A DNA stretch of 64,000 bases, from the NCBI GenBank assembly GCA_964019055.1, contig OZ025213.1, forward strand, positions 13,499,702 to 13,563,701. Direction: 5' to 3'. This document shows positions 12,239 to 22,862 of the stretch, piece after piece. The notes under the pieces were generated by a model. That model made no database searches. It was not told where the DNA came from and saw nothing but the letters and a program-made list of their open reading frames with translations. Position 1 is the stretch's first letter. Each line of letters starts with the position of its first letter. The position numbers and the translations under genes are program-made. Source of the stretch: Anthopleura xanthogrammica (Eukaryota > Cnidaria > Anthozoa > Actiniaria > Actiniidae).

Positions 12239-15200
12239 GGTTATCATTATGATGATGGTGGTGGTGGTGGTGGTTATCATTATGATGATGATGATGGTGG
12301 TGGTGATGGTGGTGATTATAATGATGCTACTGATGATAATATGATATCAGATTTATCCCAATACTACCCTTGACAATGATAATGATGCTACATGCGTCTG
12401 ATGATGATAGAATATCACATTTACAGTACCCCAATCTTGGAAATATGTTCCCTAAACAGTCCCACAATGCACTGCAAAAAATGGACCCAGCTTTTTCCTC
12501 AACTTTCAAATGGCTAATAAGAGTTTACAAAGATATTATACAACACCCCAAACATTGCATTCACCAGCATCAGCCAAGGATCTCAAAGATACCATTGAGT
12601 AATACCATATACAGTAGCCTACCTAAAGTCATTTTATTATATGATTATCAATGAAATACCTATATTTCTCTATTTCAAAAATTTGATATTTTCACATGTG
12701 AAAATAACATGTTATTTTCACATGTGAAGATATCATCACTATGGTAACATACTTCTTATAGCAGAAAAAAAAACTCAAAAAAGCTTTCTTTTCTTTTTCA
12801 TTGATAATTATATAATAAACAGAATATTACGTGGGCGCTTGGAGATACGAATTTTATCTTCTCGTGTTGAAAATCTCTAACTCGTTTGCTGCGCTCACTC
12901 TTGAGAGATCATTTCAACACTCGAAGATAAAATATTTCTTTTTTGACAGGCAAAAGAACGGGTTCTGCTCAAGAATCTAAGTCACCTAGAAAGAAGTCCA
13001 AGAGTTCAGGTAGAGTAGCAATGTTTTATTGCAAATGTACTGTATACAGCTATGCAGAACCACACCCAAATAGTTTGGTTGGTGAGTCCCTTAGTGTACA
13101 TGTATATGTGGTTTTTTTTGTAAGTCATGTCATGGCTGGCATGCCCTGCTACAGCGTTGTCTCCACCTCTGTGTCATTCACGTCTGGGGCAAGGGTTCAA
13201 TTCTCGACTAAAGGTTCCACATATGTGAGTTGAGGTTGTTTGATATTTGTTCTCTCCCTTGATACGAGGGTTTTTCTCTGAGCTCTACAGTACATTCTTC
13301 CTCCCTCTGTAAAAATCAACATTTGAAAATTAAGTGTTGTGTGTTGTTAAATATAGAATTTAGTGGTAGTGTGTGTGGAGTGAACCTCGTAGAAGAGCCT
13401 CTTATGAGGAGTGATGATTGGAAAACTTAAGGGGGCTTTCATTTATTACTGTATGAGGGGAGTCGGCGATATTGGGGGGTTACATTATTTTCGGAAAATA
13501 TATAGGGGGGGGGGGGGGTTGTTACTAATTGTATGCAGCTTTATAGGGGTTTTGTAATAAACTGGGTGAAATGTAGGGGGAGTTATGAAATTTTTGCCAA
13601 CCAGGGAGGGGGGTTGGGTAATATTTGGAAAAGACAACAGATGATTTTGCTGAACCCCCTATACAGTAATAAATGAAAGCCCCCTAAGTTTTTAAATGGG
13701 GTATTAACCCTAGATATATTGAAAGTAAGCAACTTTTCACCAATTATCAGCTTTTTTTGTCTAGAATCCCATTCTTCAAGGAAAGAAGATTCTGTGGATC
13801 CAGGTAGTGATGTGGAATTCAATCTATCAACTCCAAGAAGAAGAAAAGGAAATGCTGCCACTAAAAGAAAACGACGGGCTGTCACTAGGAACAAGCGTAA
13901 GGCATCGGGCTCTAATGATGACACTGATGACAAACCACAGAGAGTTATAACCAGGGGTCAGCAGAAAGCAAGAGAATCAGATGATGACTTTGATGACCGT
14001 TCACTGCGTCAGAAAACTCCAACCAGAACCCAGCAGAAAGAATCAGGCACTACTGACGACGACCAGCCTTTGGATCAACGGGCTCGTACCAGAACACTTA
14101 AAAAAGTAATTGTATCAATTAAAGACATTAATGAACATACTTCGGGTAGACGAGCCATAACTAGGAGAAAACAAAAACCATCAGGCTCCAATAACGACTC
14201 CGAAAACCAGCCGTTGAATCGGCAAGTCGTGACTAGAAGACACAAAAACGTCATCGAATCAGATGCTAGCTCGGAACCTCAAGCTGTGGCTAAACGACAA
14301 GAGGAGAATAACGTATCAGAAAGTGAATCGGATCACCAGTCATTACCAGACAACAACTTTGAGGAATTTAGCCAACAAGTGGGCCGACAAGTGACACCAG
14401 TGTTTCATATGAAAGACAAAGACCAACATAGGAAGCCAGTAACAAAGCGTCGATATCCAACCATGACCAGTAACAATGCCAGCAGTGTCCCTTCTCCCCA
14501 AAGAAAATCTGGAACACGAAACAGGGTCTCAGATATTGCTCCTGAAGTTCGTGTCACCATGGAAACAGACCAACATGGCATCGAATCGGACAGTGACGTA
14601 GATGAATTCGATCAGAGATTATTATCCATAGCTGAAAGGGCTTCTTTTAGCCTAAGTCAGGAATCACAGGATCGTGATGAATGTTCCGAAGAGGAGACGT
14701 CTGAAAAAGATACCCAGGAAGATGAGGAGGAGGAGGAATTTATCTTTAGACGAATAAACAGAAGAAAAAGAACTGAAAGAAGTAAAAATCAGAGTCTGAA
14801 AGAAAAGCAGACAGTTAATGAGAAAGAGAGAACGGTGCAAGTAACAAAAGGGCAGTCCTCAACTGAAAAATCTTCAACGGCGGCCCGAGTAAATTCTGTG
14901 GCCCGAGTAAACTCGACACACGAAGATGTTTCTTCCCCACCCTCTAATTACGAATCAGCTTCATCATCACCGCGGCGAGGGAGAAAAAAAGAAATAACAC
15001 CAGAATCTTGCAGTAGAAACTTGTTCGGTGATGATGATGATGATGATGAAAATGAATCAACACCACGTAGGACAAAGAAGAAGTCTAGAAAAGATGCGGA
15101 ATCAACGGTTCCAGCGCAGAGTCCTGATGAAGATAAGATATGGGATTTTGTGAAGAAGATGTCTGAGAATTATCGGAAGGTTGAGGTAAACACTGCTCGA

Positions 15201-16035
15201 GATGTACTCAGATATCAAAAAAAAAATTTAAGGGAGTAAAAATGGGTTGAAAATATTATTTGCCAACATGGAAGCCATGCTGATGCTGAACTAAACCTAA
15301 TGCCTAACTTAATACCTAATACCTAACTTTTTTATAATCGTAGAATGTAGTTACCCTTCCTTAGTTTCTGGTATCTTTAGGGGCTTTTTATTCGAGTTAT
15401 CAGGCCCCCTTTGTCCCGATCCAGTTGGAAACTAATCAGTGCTGTACTATGTTTTGTTTAACAGAGATTGCCATGCACCCAGGGGATGACACAGTCACAG
15501 CTTTTACATGCGCTGTATGTATCAGATGGTACTCTTGTGGATACGGAAAATTACATAAAGACAGGAAAACTCGCCAATGGTATGAATTTTGGTTGTGTCC
15601 CTCGGGTGTGGAGGGGGGGGGGGGGGGGGGGAGATAACATTTTGTGTAAAGGGCAGGGCGCTCATGTGTGCATGGGGTTTGTGTTTGTGTTTGTGTTTGT
15701 GTTTGTGTTTGTGTTTGTGTTTGTGTGTGTGTGTGTGTGTTGGGGGAAAGGAGGTGGTGCAAGCTGGAAATCTTTATTTTATTTTTCTGCAAATATCTTG
15801 ATGAATCTTAAATGTATACCATTTAATAAGCCCACTTCTCCCTCAGCGAACTAAAAAGACAAACGTTGTGCTTTCTTTTTCACTATGTGCTCATCATCTA
15901 GGAGCAAGTCCTTGGTCCAAAGCAGAAAACGATGTCATACTCAATAACGAGAGGAAGGCTGTTAACACTATCATCAAGAGAAGAGGACGAAACAGTGTGT
16001 CAGAGCGAGGGTCTTTTCTCCGTGGCTGCAAATAG
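8445..16035 (+). CDS. TERF2IP: Telomeric repeat-binding factor 2-interacting protein 1 (RAP1)
   Basis: Eleven exons: 8445-8561, 8886-8938, 9549-9647, 10012-10089, 10584-10664, 11306-11441, 11902-12013, 12950-13009, 13765-15185, 15465-15579, 15902-16035; 2406 nt, 801 residues, all phases consistent. An in-frame ATG at 8433 is an alternative start adding four residues. Residues about 9-100 form the BRCT domain (IFLEENGRPMEFYMKP, then IGGGTL, then ADYILDSVEKKF). Residues about 148-215 form the Myb-type domain (DDLAILDYVEKNVGS, GNSLWKHM, THTWQSMRKHYLDFLQ). The C-terminal RCT domain is split over exons 9-11 (MTQSQLLHALYVSDG, SPWSKAENDVILNNE), where human RAP1 binds TRF2. RAP1 is a shelterin subunit that protects telomeres from recombination and also regulates transcription. 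The linker, mostly one 1421-bp exon, is far longer than in the human protein (about 400 residues in total) and carries basic tandem repeats and acidic runs. It converges on the receptor gene. Confidence 0.93.
9832..9975 (+). mobile_element. MITE-like element with GACCCCTTGCA ends
   Basis: Ends AATAGACCCCTTGCAGCA and TGCAAGGGGTCTATTG are inverted repeats, with a second inner pair around CAGCTCAGTTTGGA and CCAAATTGAGCT. A relative lies at 27500-27650. It sits in RAP1 intron 3 and carries no ORF. Confidence 0.65.
10183..10347 (+). mobile_element. Possible MITE with GTTAAAAAT...GCTGGTCA ends
   Basis: The left end GGTTAAAAATAATGGCTGGTC and the right end GCTGGTCATTTTTAAC are imperfect inverted repeats, and GGCCAG/CTGGCC-type words recur inside. 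It lies in RAP1 intron 4. No second clean copy was seen, so support is weaker than for the other elements. Confidence 0.35.
11503..11791 (-). repeat. tRNA-derived SINE, near full length
   Basis: Read on the minus strand it starts with GGTGGCATAGTGTG (A-box region), has a B box GGTTTGATTCC, then a body with TTGGTTCTCTCCTTTG and GAGGGTTTTTTCTCC. The body matches the copy at 13130-13345 and the head matches 271-345. It lies in RAP1 intron 6, antisense to the gene. Confidence 0.65.
12030..12340 (+). repeat. Compound GAT/GGT trinucleotide microsatellite
   Basis: Alternating (GAT)n and (GGT)n blocks punctuated by TATCAT, about 300 bases, starting 17 bases after the donor of RAP1 exon 7. All reading frames through it are open in several directions, so the Asp/Gly- or Met/Val-rich ORFs there are artefacts. 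Confidence 0.95.
12680..12945 (+). mobile_element. Palindromic MITE (GGAGATACGAATTTTATCTTC family), truncated on the right
   Basis: It shares GCTTGGAGATACGAATTTTA and the GCTGCGCTCACTC hairpin core with the complete copy at 31010-31312, and also the upstream TTTTTCATTGA and ATAAACAGAA blocks. A nested palindrome (TTTTCACATGTGAAAATAAC and its inverse) occupies 12686-12735. The right-hand end found in the other copy is missing here, and RAP1 exon 8 begins at 12950, directly beyond the element. Confidence 0.7.
13130..13345 (+). repeat. tRNA-derived SINE, diverged copy
   Basis: B box GGGTTCAATTCTCGAC followed by a body with TTTGTTCTCTCCCTTGA and GAGGGTTTTTCTCTGAG, matching the SINE at 11503-11791 in the same order. 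It sits in RAP1 intron 8 in sense orientation. Confidence 0.55.
13428..13690 (+). mobile_element. MITE with AGGGGGCTTTCATTTATTAC ends
   Basis: The ends are near-perfect inverted repeats: AAGGGGGCTTTCATTTATTA near 13430 and its complement ending in GAAAGCCCCCTAAG near 13686. The interior is G-rich, including a run of G at 13506-13517. A half copy is at 39648-39830. It lies in RAP1 intron 8, just upstream of the large exon. Confidence 0.75.
13858..14340 (+). repeat. Degenerate tandem protein repeats in the RAP1 linker
   Basis: Inside RAP1 exon 9 a unit of roughly 25-35 residues recurs about six times: a basic TR-x-x-QK-type motif, a short serine/glycine step, and an acidic DD/DND stretch followed by PL or SL and Q. 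Examples are ITRGQQKARESDDDFDD, TRTQQKESGTTDDD and ITRRKQKPSGSNNDSE. The DNA copies have diverged well beyond simple microsatellite slippage. Confidence 0.7.
15613..15741 (+). repeat. G run plus (TTTGTG)n/(TG)n tract
   Basis: A run of 19 G starts at 15613, followed by about seven TTTGTG hexamers and a (TG)n tail, all in RAP1 intron 10 shortly after the donor at 15580. Confidence 0.9.
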
Positions 16036-16931
16036 GTCTGTTTTTTAAAAATAAAATAATCTTAGCTCACATCATCCCTGATCACCTCTATGAACTAAAC
16101 AATAGATAGATTGTGCTAACGCTTCTGGGAGACTGAGTGTGCGCAATACAAGCATGATCTTGATATTCTTGGTTTAGCATTCTCGTTCGTCTCTGTTACT
16201 TACCCACTGGGTAATACATAGACGCGTGCAACGTACAGGGGTTGGATTGCAACCGCATTTTTGTCCATGGTGTTACCATGAAAGAAATTTCTGGCTTACC
16301 ATCTTTATCTCATGTTTTTCACAACATTCAAATCTTTATTGCTGTTCTGTTCTGCTATTGTATTTCAGTGCCAAAGTGACCTGCAGATATTTAGCTACAT
16401 TTGGGTCTAAATAATACTTATGTGTAATGGATAACTTACAGTTGAATATTTGACAAGTGCATTCTGTTTTGGTGAGATAGACATTTTTCAGGTCCGATGT
16501 AATTGAGTTTTATTCTTGGGTTTAAGGTTCAGCTGATATGAATATTCTACACAGTCACGCAAAACTGACTGGGCTAAGCCTGAGAAGGGAAAAGTAGTGA
16601 TATACATCCTTAGGAATCCCATTCGCTAGCTAGATATTTTTATGAGGTACATCACATTAATGCTCATTAAATCATCTTCCAAGCTTTGCGCTTGATTTTA
16701 AGAATTATTTCTCTTTCATGCACTTTCATTTACATCACGTGCAACCGAAATTAATATAAAATCTTCGGATAGATTGCGCGTGCACAGTGTGCATAAGTTG
16801 GCAACTGTCCAATATGGTGGGATTTTATCACGTGCCCAGAGGGTTCATATCACGTGAAGCATGCCTAAATTCAGCTCGACTCTGCTCATGCATAGAATAG
16901 GGTGCCAACCTACGTGAATGGGAAATCCCTT
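16036..16931. other. Intergenic region between convergent RAP1 and receptor genes
   Basis: Holds the 3' ends of both genes. AATAAA at 16050-16055 lies only 15 bases after the RAP1 stop. On the minus strand AATAAA (TTTATT at 16509-16514) lies about 420 bases after the receptor stop. No exon or repeat family was recognised. Confidence 0.5.
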
Positions 16932-19900
16932 TCAGTCTGTGAATCTTGGTGCTTGTAACATCACAGCTAGGAGTGTAACGATAATCGTCACAAGGTAGAT
17001 TAATGCGAAGACACGATTGAGTATGACGGAAGTGATTCTCCATTCTTCTTGAATCCCTTCAGCTTCCTCTTTCTTTACAATACTGTCTGTCAGAATTTTC
17101 ATCTTCTCCGTGGTAGGGGTACTGTCGTCTAGGTTATCGCGCAGTTTTCCTGGAAATTACAACAGCAAAATTGTTCGATGTATTCAATATCTCCAAAAAG
17201 GGTGATTCTATAGGACAAGACATGCAGGGGGTCTTTAAAAATAGGCTTCGTATCCTCACAGTCACTTGGAATTCATTGGCGAGGGGCGTACGACTATGGG
17301 AATAGTGTGTATATGTTATAACCTGCCTTCCCTTCCCCTCTAAGTGATACACCGGGAAATTAAAGGCTAGCAACTAGCAATGTTTTCTTTATTGCTAAAA
17401 GCAGAGAAAGCTGCTGCTTTGTGCAATACATAAAACTAGTTGCGCGCAGGGTGGTAATGTGAGCAATATTCACTCTGCGATTTGCAACAATTTTGCTTGA
17501 CAAATTGCAGTATTTTATCCCCCGTATAACCACGAAATGAATACTTTGTAGTTGCGCAGCCTTTAGAAAGAACCTTTGAGCTAACAGCGTTCAATTCTAA
17601 AGGTTGCAGTATATTATCTTCCGTATAACCACGAAATGAATATTTTTATAGTAGCGCATTTAACAGCGTTCAATTCTAAAGCCATTTCTTGCCTACCTTG
17701 TTGCAGGCTTTGAATAACAACTCCTTGTTTCACACGATCAGCAGCGTCTTTGAGTCCAACAATTCTTGCGCAATAGTTCAAAATGAATACCTACAACAAA
17801 ATGACTTATCAAATAACTTACTAATATCCAACATGGATTTTGGCGGTCGTGTAGGTTGGGTATCTGTGGTTTGTATACGGTCAACTCTAGAGCCCTGTCA
17901 TCGTTACTGCGCATGCTCGACAATAATGCGCAGAATTACAGGGCTCTAGGGTCGAAGAGTGGTTTGTTTACCTTTGCCCAAATTGGTAGAGGCGCTGAGG
18001 AATTCTCAGGGTAGTATATCCTCATCAACAAACAAGCTACGAACATGGCCAGCGATACTTCTATGATAGTGCATTCATAGTAGACTCCAAGTAGGGGAAT
18101 GGCATTGGATGTTGGGGGGAGCTTATCCTGTGGGTAGAAATAACATTGTAATAAGTTGATTGATGAGTTTTTTTAAGTCTATTTATACGGGAAAGAGAAC
18201 CCAGGATAGATGCATAAAGAGCTCTAAGGGAAGCCAGTTGTATAGTTCATGAACAGTACTATGTCTTTGCATTTTATTGCCTAAAGGCAAGGAAATACGA
18301 GCAACAAAATCGTGCAACTTGTCGCGCAACAAGTGAATGTTGCTCGTGTTACCACCTCGCGCGCAACAAGTTTTAATGCTGCAGAGAGTAGAAAACGCTT
18401 CTACTTCTGCAACAAAGTCGCGCAACGAAATCTTATAGATAGCTTCGCGGTGTGGTAATACGCGCCATATTCACTCTGCAGCTTGCAACACAACAATGTT
18501 GCGCGACAAGTTGCACGATTTTGTTGCTCGTATTTCCGATTTTGTTCCTAACATGGTCGCCATGAGACACATCTCTTTTGATATAGCAGTTGTGTGAATT
18601 ATGGTTGAATCCTGAAACAAACATCTTACCATAAGCATGAGTATTAATATTGTGAAAGAGAGCAACACCGTCACACCAAACGACATCCTCTCTCCAGACT
18701 CCGGCGGCAGAAGAAAAACGAGGAGGGTTAGGACGGCAATGATTATACAAGGAAGAATGAAGTTCATGATGTAATAGAGAGTGCGCCTGCGCAGATGTAT
18801 CTTGTAGGCGACTTCCGGGTAGTAACCCTCACAGCGGTCATATTGTTTCTCCAGACGCACGGGTTTAGAACTTAGTAGAATCCATTCTCCATTTTCTCCA
18901 TAGCTTTATAGAGTTAAAAGTTTGTTAGTAAGTTTTTCCCCTGCTTTTCTGACCAGCTGCGCAAGGTATGGTTTCCTATTTTCAAAATTACGCGACCCAG
19001 GCGACTAGTAATTAATCAATCTTTATTAGGGTTATTATACAGATAAAGACTTTGTCTTTTTTCCAATCTGGCCCTTAAACGAAAGTATAATTCGAGTTGT
19101 CTTGGTTCTTGGCTTCCGTCAATCAAATTTTCAACGTTTTGAGCTAGTAAATTTTTGATCGACGCAGCCAAAAAAACCCAGACATTTAGGGCTGTGTTGG
19201 TCACGTAATTATAAAAATGAGTGTAAACCTAACTTAACCTTACCACACCTTTCCTCATCTATCGTCGATAAGATGGGAATTTCTGACATTGCATTTAGCT
19301 TCTACTTACTGTGAAAGATCCGCGGAATCATTGGCAGGGATGAAATCTACATAGGATGTAGTAAAAGACCAAGAACCGAACCTTATCTCACACACCTGGT
19401 CATCAAAAGGAAAGTGCGTGATGTCGATAGTACATGAGCTTTGTATGATAGCAGGGTTGAGCCAAGCTACATCTCCGTTATGCTGCACTACTAAGTCTGA
19501 TTCCATTCCATTTGCTTCCATATTTGCTGTGGCACTGTGAAAAATATGGGGATTCAATGACATGGACTTTTACCATTTGCCAGCCAAGTTTATTCACAGG
19601 AAATAAAAACGTTTCTTTATGGCCACGTAAACCTCATGGTTGAAATCTATTTTTATCGTGGCTGCCGTGACACGCGTGAAAAACGTCTGCGCATGCTCTA
19701 AGTCCGCATGCAAATTAGTCAAAAGCGTTTTCGTGCTATTGTAGAAATATGCAAATTTGACTTTCACACTTGCCTGAAGAATAGTCTTTACAAAATGCCA
19801 AAACTTAAAGTCAGTTCTTGAAACTTAAGGCTAATTCTTTCATATTGCCTTTATTAATACAGTATCTTGGTCTCACAAAAGTATACCCACGAAGTTTTTT

Positions 19901-22862
19901 GTATACTCGGAGAAAGCAAGCATTTATTTTCTCACTAAAACTCTTGTAAATTCTTGGAAAGCGTGCTGAAAGGCACGCATGCGCAAACGTTTTTCTCTAG
20001 TGTCGGCTGCCGTGTGATAAAGGTTTCATTGAAAAATCGAAGATATAGAAAACGCACGCGCGTGCTGTGTTCAGTCATAAAGCAGGCTGGGATCGGCAGA
20101 ACGAGAGAAGTCGGTGTTAGGAGAAGCGCAACGCGAAACAGAGTCCTCAATACTTCTCTCGTGTTCTGACAGTTCCCAAGTGCTTTATACCTGCACACAG
20201 CACAGCAAAGAAAGTTTTGTTATTTCTTTTTTAAAATACAAATTACGGTAATCGTTATTCTGGATACGAATGGTGCAATAGAAAGTGCGCGCGCATGCTG
20301 TGTGTTCTCAAAGCTACCCTACGAGCAGAGGTTATTTGACCATTATACAATACACATCAATAGGCGACCCTCCGTTATCAGTTATATCCTTGTATATACA
20401 TATTTACCTGTTTAGGAGATATATTTCGGGCAGCCATAGCCTGTTTGGTTCTAGTATAATGTGATCGAGGCCGCTGTACTCGGTCTTGTTCCAAACGAGA
20501 CGTGGGTCTTTCCAATACTAGTGAAAAGATCAATTAAGGCGCGGTAATACGAGCAAAAATCGTGCAACCTGTCGCACAACATTGTTGCGTCGTAAGTTGC
20601 AGAATGAATGTTGCTCGTGTTACTATCCCGTGCGCAACAAATTTTCTTTGTTGCAGAGAGTAGAAAGAGCTACTCCAGCAACAAAGTCGCGCAACAAAAA
20701 TACTGCGCGCGGTAGTAATATATACGAGCGACCTTTACTTGTAACACAACCATGTCGGTAATGATTTAACTGGGATGGAGAAAAATGAACGCTCACAAAA
20801 CATTTATCTAACATTTGATGCTAGTGCGAATTTCTAGTTCATCTTGGTGAGCTGAGCAAATGTTGCATCGGAGTGAGGGGAAAATTACCGCCTTGGCTTT
20901 AATTTCATTGGTTAAGAGCTTAGCTAATAAGAATCTGGAATTGGAATTTAGAAGTCTTCGTGCATTTAGACATTTGTTTAAGTTTTCAATAGGTTACCTG
21001 TTTAACCCAGATATTGGTTGTGAGAACTTCACTCTTTTCGCTCTGAAAACAAGTGAAAAAGGGGAAATGCATGTGAAAACGTGGTAAATCTATCTATGTA
21101 TGGCATCATTGATCATGCATTATCCATCGATTCTTAGGCCAACACCGATAATGATAAACTTATTTCAAAAAAATCCACAAAGCTGAGACCGCAAGGATAA
21201 TGGGAGATACATTTTTAAAGTTTTGACCGCTTGATAACTATGGATTTGAGATATTTTACCAGTTGCAATTTCACCTCCTATGAGCATGCATCCTCAAACT
21301 GAAATTTGCGCCAAAAGCTTTACTTGTTTGATGTTTAGTATTCCCCATGAAGGCAGAGATCTCAGCTTTCTAGGTTTCGTGACTAACTATTAAAATGAGT
21401 CACTTGAGAGCAGTATGTTTAGCAAGATAAATGGGCCACTAACTTGTTTCACCACTAATAATAATGTTACTTGCAACGACTTTCATCCATCTCACCCCTG
21501 ACGTGATAACTTGGAAAATATTTTTGTGACACATCTGCATGGTGTTGTTTTAAGGTACCCCTTACCATGCTATACTCAGTTGTAATTTATTTTCCTCCTT
21601 TTAAAATTATCTTGGATACGAAATTAACAGAAAAATACAAAAGATTTGTACAAAATTCTGTCAAAAATAAAATTTGATTTCTTTGATATTTTTCTGTTAC
21701 CCTCGCATCAAGGATAATGTTGCCAGGGGCCTTCTATTATACAGGACAAACATATTTCATGACACCCTAACAACCTTACCACTGTCATGATATTGTGCAG
21801 CGCCAAGTCAAAGGTAACATATACCACATCTTCATCACGTAAAACTGGGCGAGCTTTAAGGTTGTATCCGTTGAATAATTTTGTAGTTAGTTCGTCTATC
21901 CGTCTGCTCGTGCAATCTATGAGTAAAGGTTGAAAATACAGGAATTTTGAAACAATATTCACAGGGCGAAAAGTAGGTCTTACAACGATTCAAATTATTT
22001 AAAGACTTACAATAACATTTTAGACTTATTCACAGGGTTAAAATAATGCCGCATTGTGATTGGATGAACTCACTGGAAGACAATAGGAAGCCATTTCAAT
22101 GTTACGGCATGCCATACCGTATACGTGCTGTAAGACAGTACCGTATGTTTCCCACTCATACGAAAACCATTTTTATAGGAAGCCATTTCAATGCTACGAC
22201 ATTTATTTCGTACCGTGTACGTGCAGTAGAGCCGTACGTTTCCCTCTCATACAATAACCATTCTTATGGGAAGCCATTTCAATGCTACGGCATGTCGTAC
22301 CTTGTACGTGCAGTAGAGCCGTACGTTTCCCTCTCATACAATAACCATTCTTATGGGAAGCCATTTCAATGCTACGGCGTGTCGTACCGTGTACGTGCTG
22401 TAAGTCAGTACCGTATGTTTCCCACTCATACGATAACCATTATTATGGGAAGCCATTTCAATGCTGTAAGTGAGTACCGTATAGTATGTTCCACACTCAT
22501 ATGAAAACCGTTCTAATGTCAAAAACAGCTTTAGTTGGGGATGGACCTCACTAGTGGGAAATTCTTAAGAAAACCGCTAATTCAAATCGTTAAAAATACA
22601 CCGTTCCAGCTTTAAAATATAAAATTGAGAAGTAAAAAAAAAAACAGTAAAAAGTCAACCTTGATAAATGACGAATTACACAAACTGATAAAAAATAACA
22701 CTAAATCTTGAGAGCAGTTTCAAATCACTTCCGAAGCCTGTTTTTGTTTCTCGAGAGGCAGCGCTCATTAATTCAGTAGTTCGATTGCCCCTACTTACCA
22801 TTTATCCACACTTGTGCCACAATAACCACCATCAAACAGACTCTTTGAAAATAATCAACCAT
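16932..22862 (-). CDS. Nicotinic-type Cys-loop receptor subunit (cation-selective, non-alpha type)
   Basis: Nine exons on the minus strand: 22862-22799, 21916-21780, 21042-20998, 20517-20408, 19534-19310, 18903-18630, 18127-17972, 17790-17697 and 17149-16932 (TGA 16934-16932); 440 residues, all phases consistent. The 45-bp third and 110-bp fourth exons have the sizes known from animal nicotinic receptor genes. Residues 1-21 are a signal peptide. SEKSEVLTTNIWVKQ carries the loop D tryptophan. The Cys-loop is C154-(13 residues)-C168 with FPFDDQVC, and GSWSF holds the loop B tryptophan. Loop C reads YDRCEGYYP with one cysteine, not the vicinal pair of alpha subunits. M1 follows RRRTLYY (about 237-259); M2 (about 266-285) follows PPESGERMS, the cation-type GE motif rather than the anionic PAR. 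M3 and M4 are in exons 7 and 9, joined by a short loop of about 95 residues. It probably forms part of a pentameric ligand-gated channel; the agonist is unknown. Confidence 0.92.
17505..17685 (-). repeat. Two-copy tandem duplication of about 98 bp
   Basis: TTGCAGTATTTTATCCCCCG, then CCGTATAACCACGAAATGAA, then AACAGCGTTCAATTCTAAAG occur at 17505-17601 and again, shorter, at about 17604-17681. It lies in the last intron of the receptor gene, just downstream (in gene sense) of exon 8. Confidence 0.75.
17889..17947. repeat. Short two-stem hairpin
   Basis: AGAGCCCTGT at 17889-17898 pairs with ACAGGGCTCT at 17938-17947, and an inner CTGCGCAT pairs with ATGCGCAG. It is intronic in the receptor gene. 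Confidence 0.6.
18290..18545. mobile_element. MITE of the CGCGCAACAAGTTGCA family, receptor intron 6 copy
   Basis: Multiple inverted blocks: GCAACAAAATCGTGCAACTT near 18300 is mirrored by AAGTTGCACGATTTTGTTGC near 18510, with TAGAAAACGCTTCTACTTC at the centre. Related copies are at 20540-20745 and 55916-56222, and a fragment is at 17440-17507. Confidence 0.75.
20540..20745. mobile_element. MITE of the CGCGCAACAAGTTGCA family, receptor intron 3 copy
   Basis: TAATACGAGCAAAAATCGTG at the left, TGTTGCTCGTGTTAC in the middle and CAACAAAGTCGCGCAACAAA toward the right match the copies at 18290 and 55916 in order. It is more diverged than the intron 6 copy. Confidence 0.65.
22080..22500 (+). repeat. 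Tandem repeat of about 90 bp, five units
   Basis: The word GGAAGCCATTTCAATG recurs at 22086, 22178, 22269, 22356 and 22448 (spacing 92, 91, 87, 92), each followed by TACGTGC(T/A)GTA and a CATACGA/AATAACCATT segment. It lies in intron 1 of the receptor gene. Related sequence is at 60050-60265. The 152-residue ORF here is a by-product of the repeat. Confidence 0.85.

Noticed and set aside
11942..12373. 143-residue Asp/Gly-rich ORF
   Set aside because: It overlaps RAP1 exon 7 in another frame and then runs into the GAT/GGT repeat.
22046..22504. 152-residue ORF with repeated YRVRAV words
   Set aside because: It is the 90-bp tandem repeat inside a receptor intron; the frame is a by-product.
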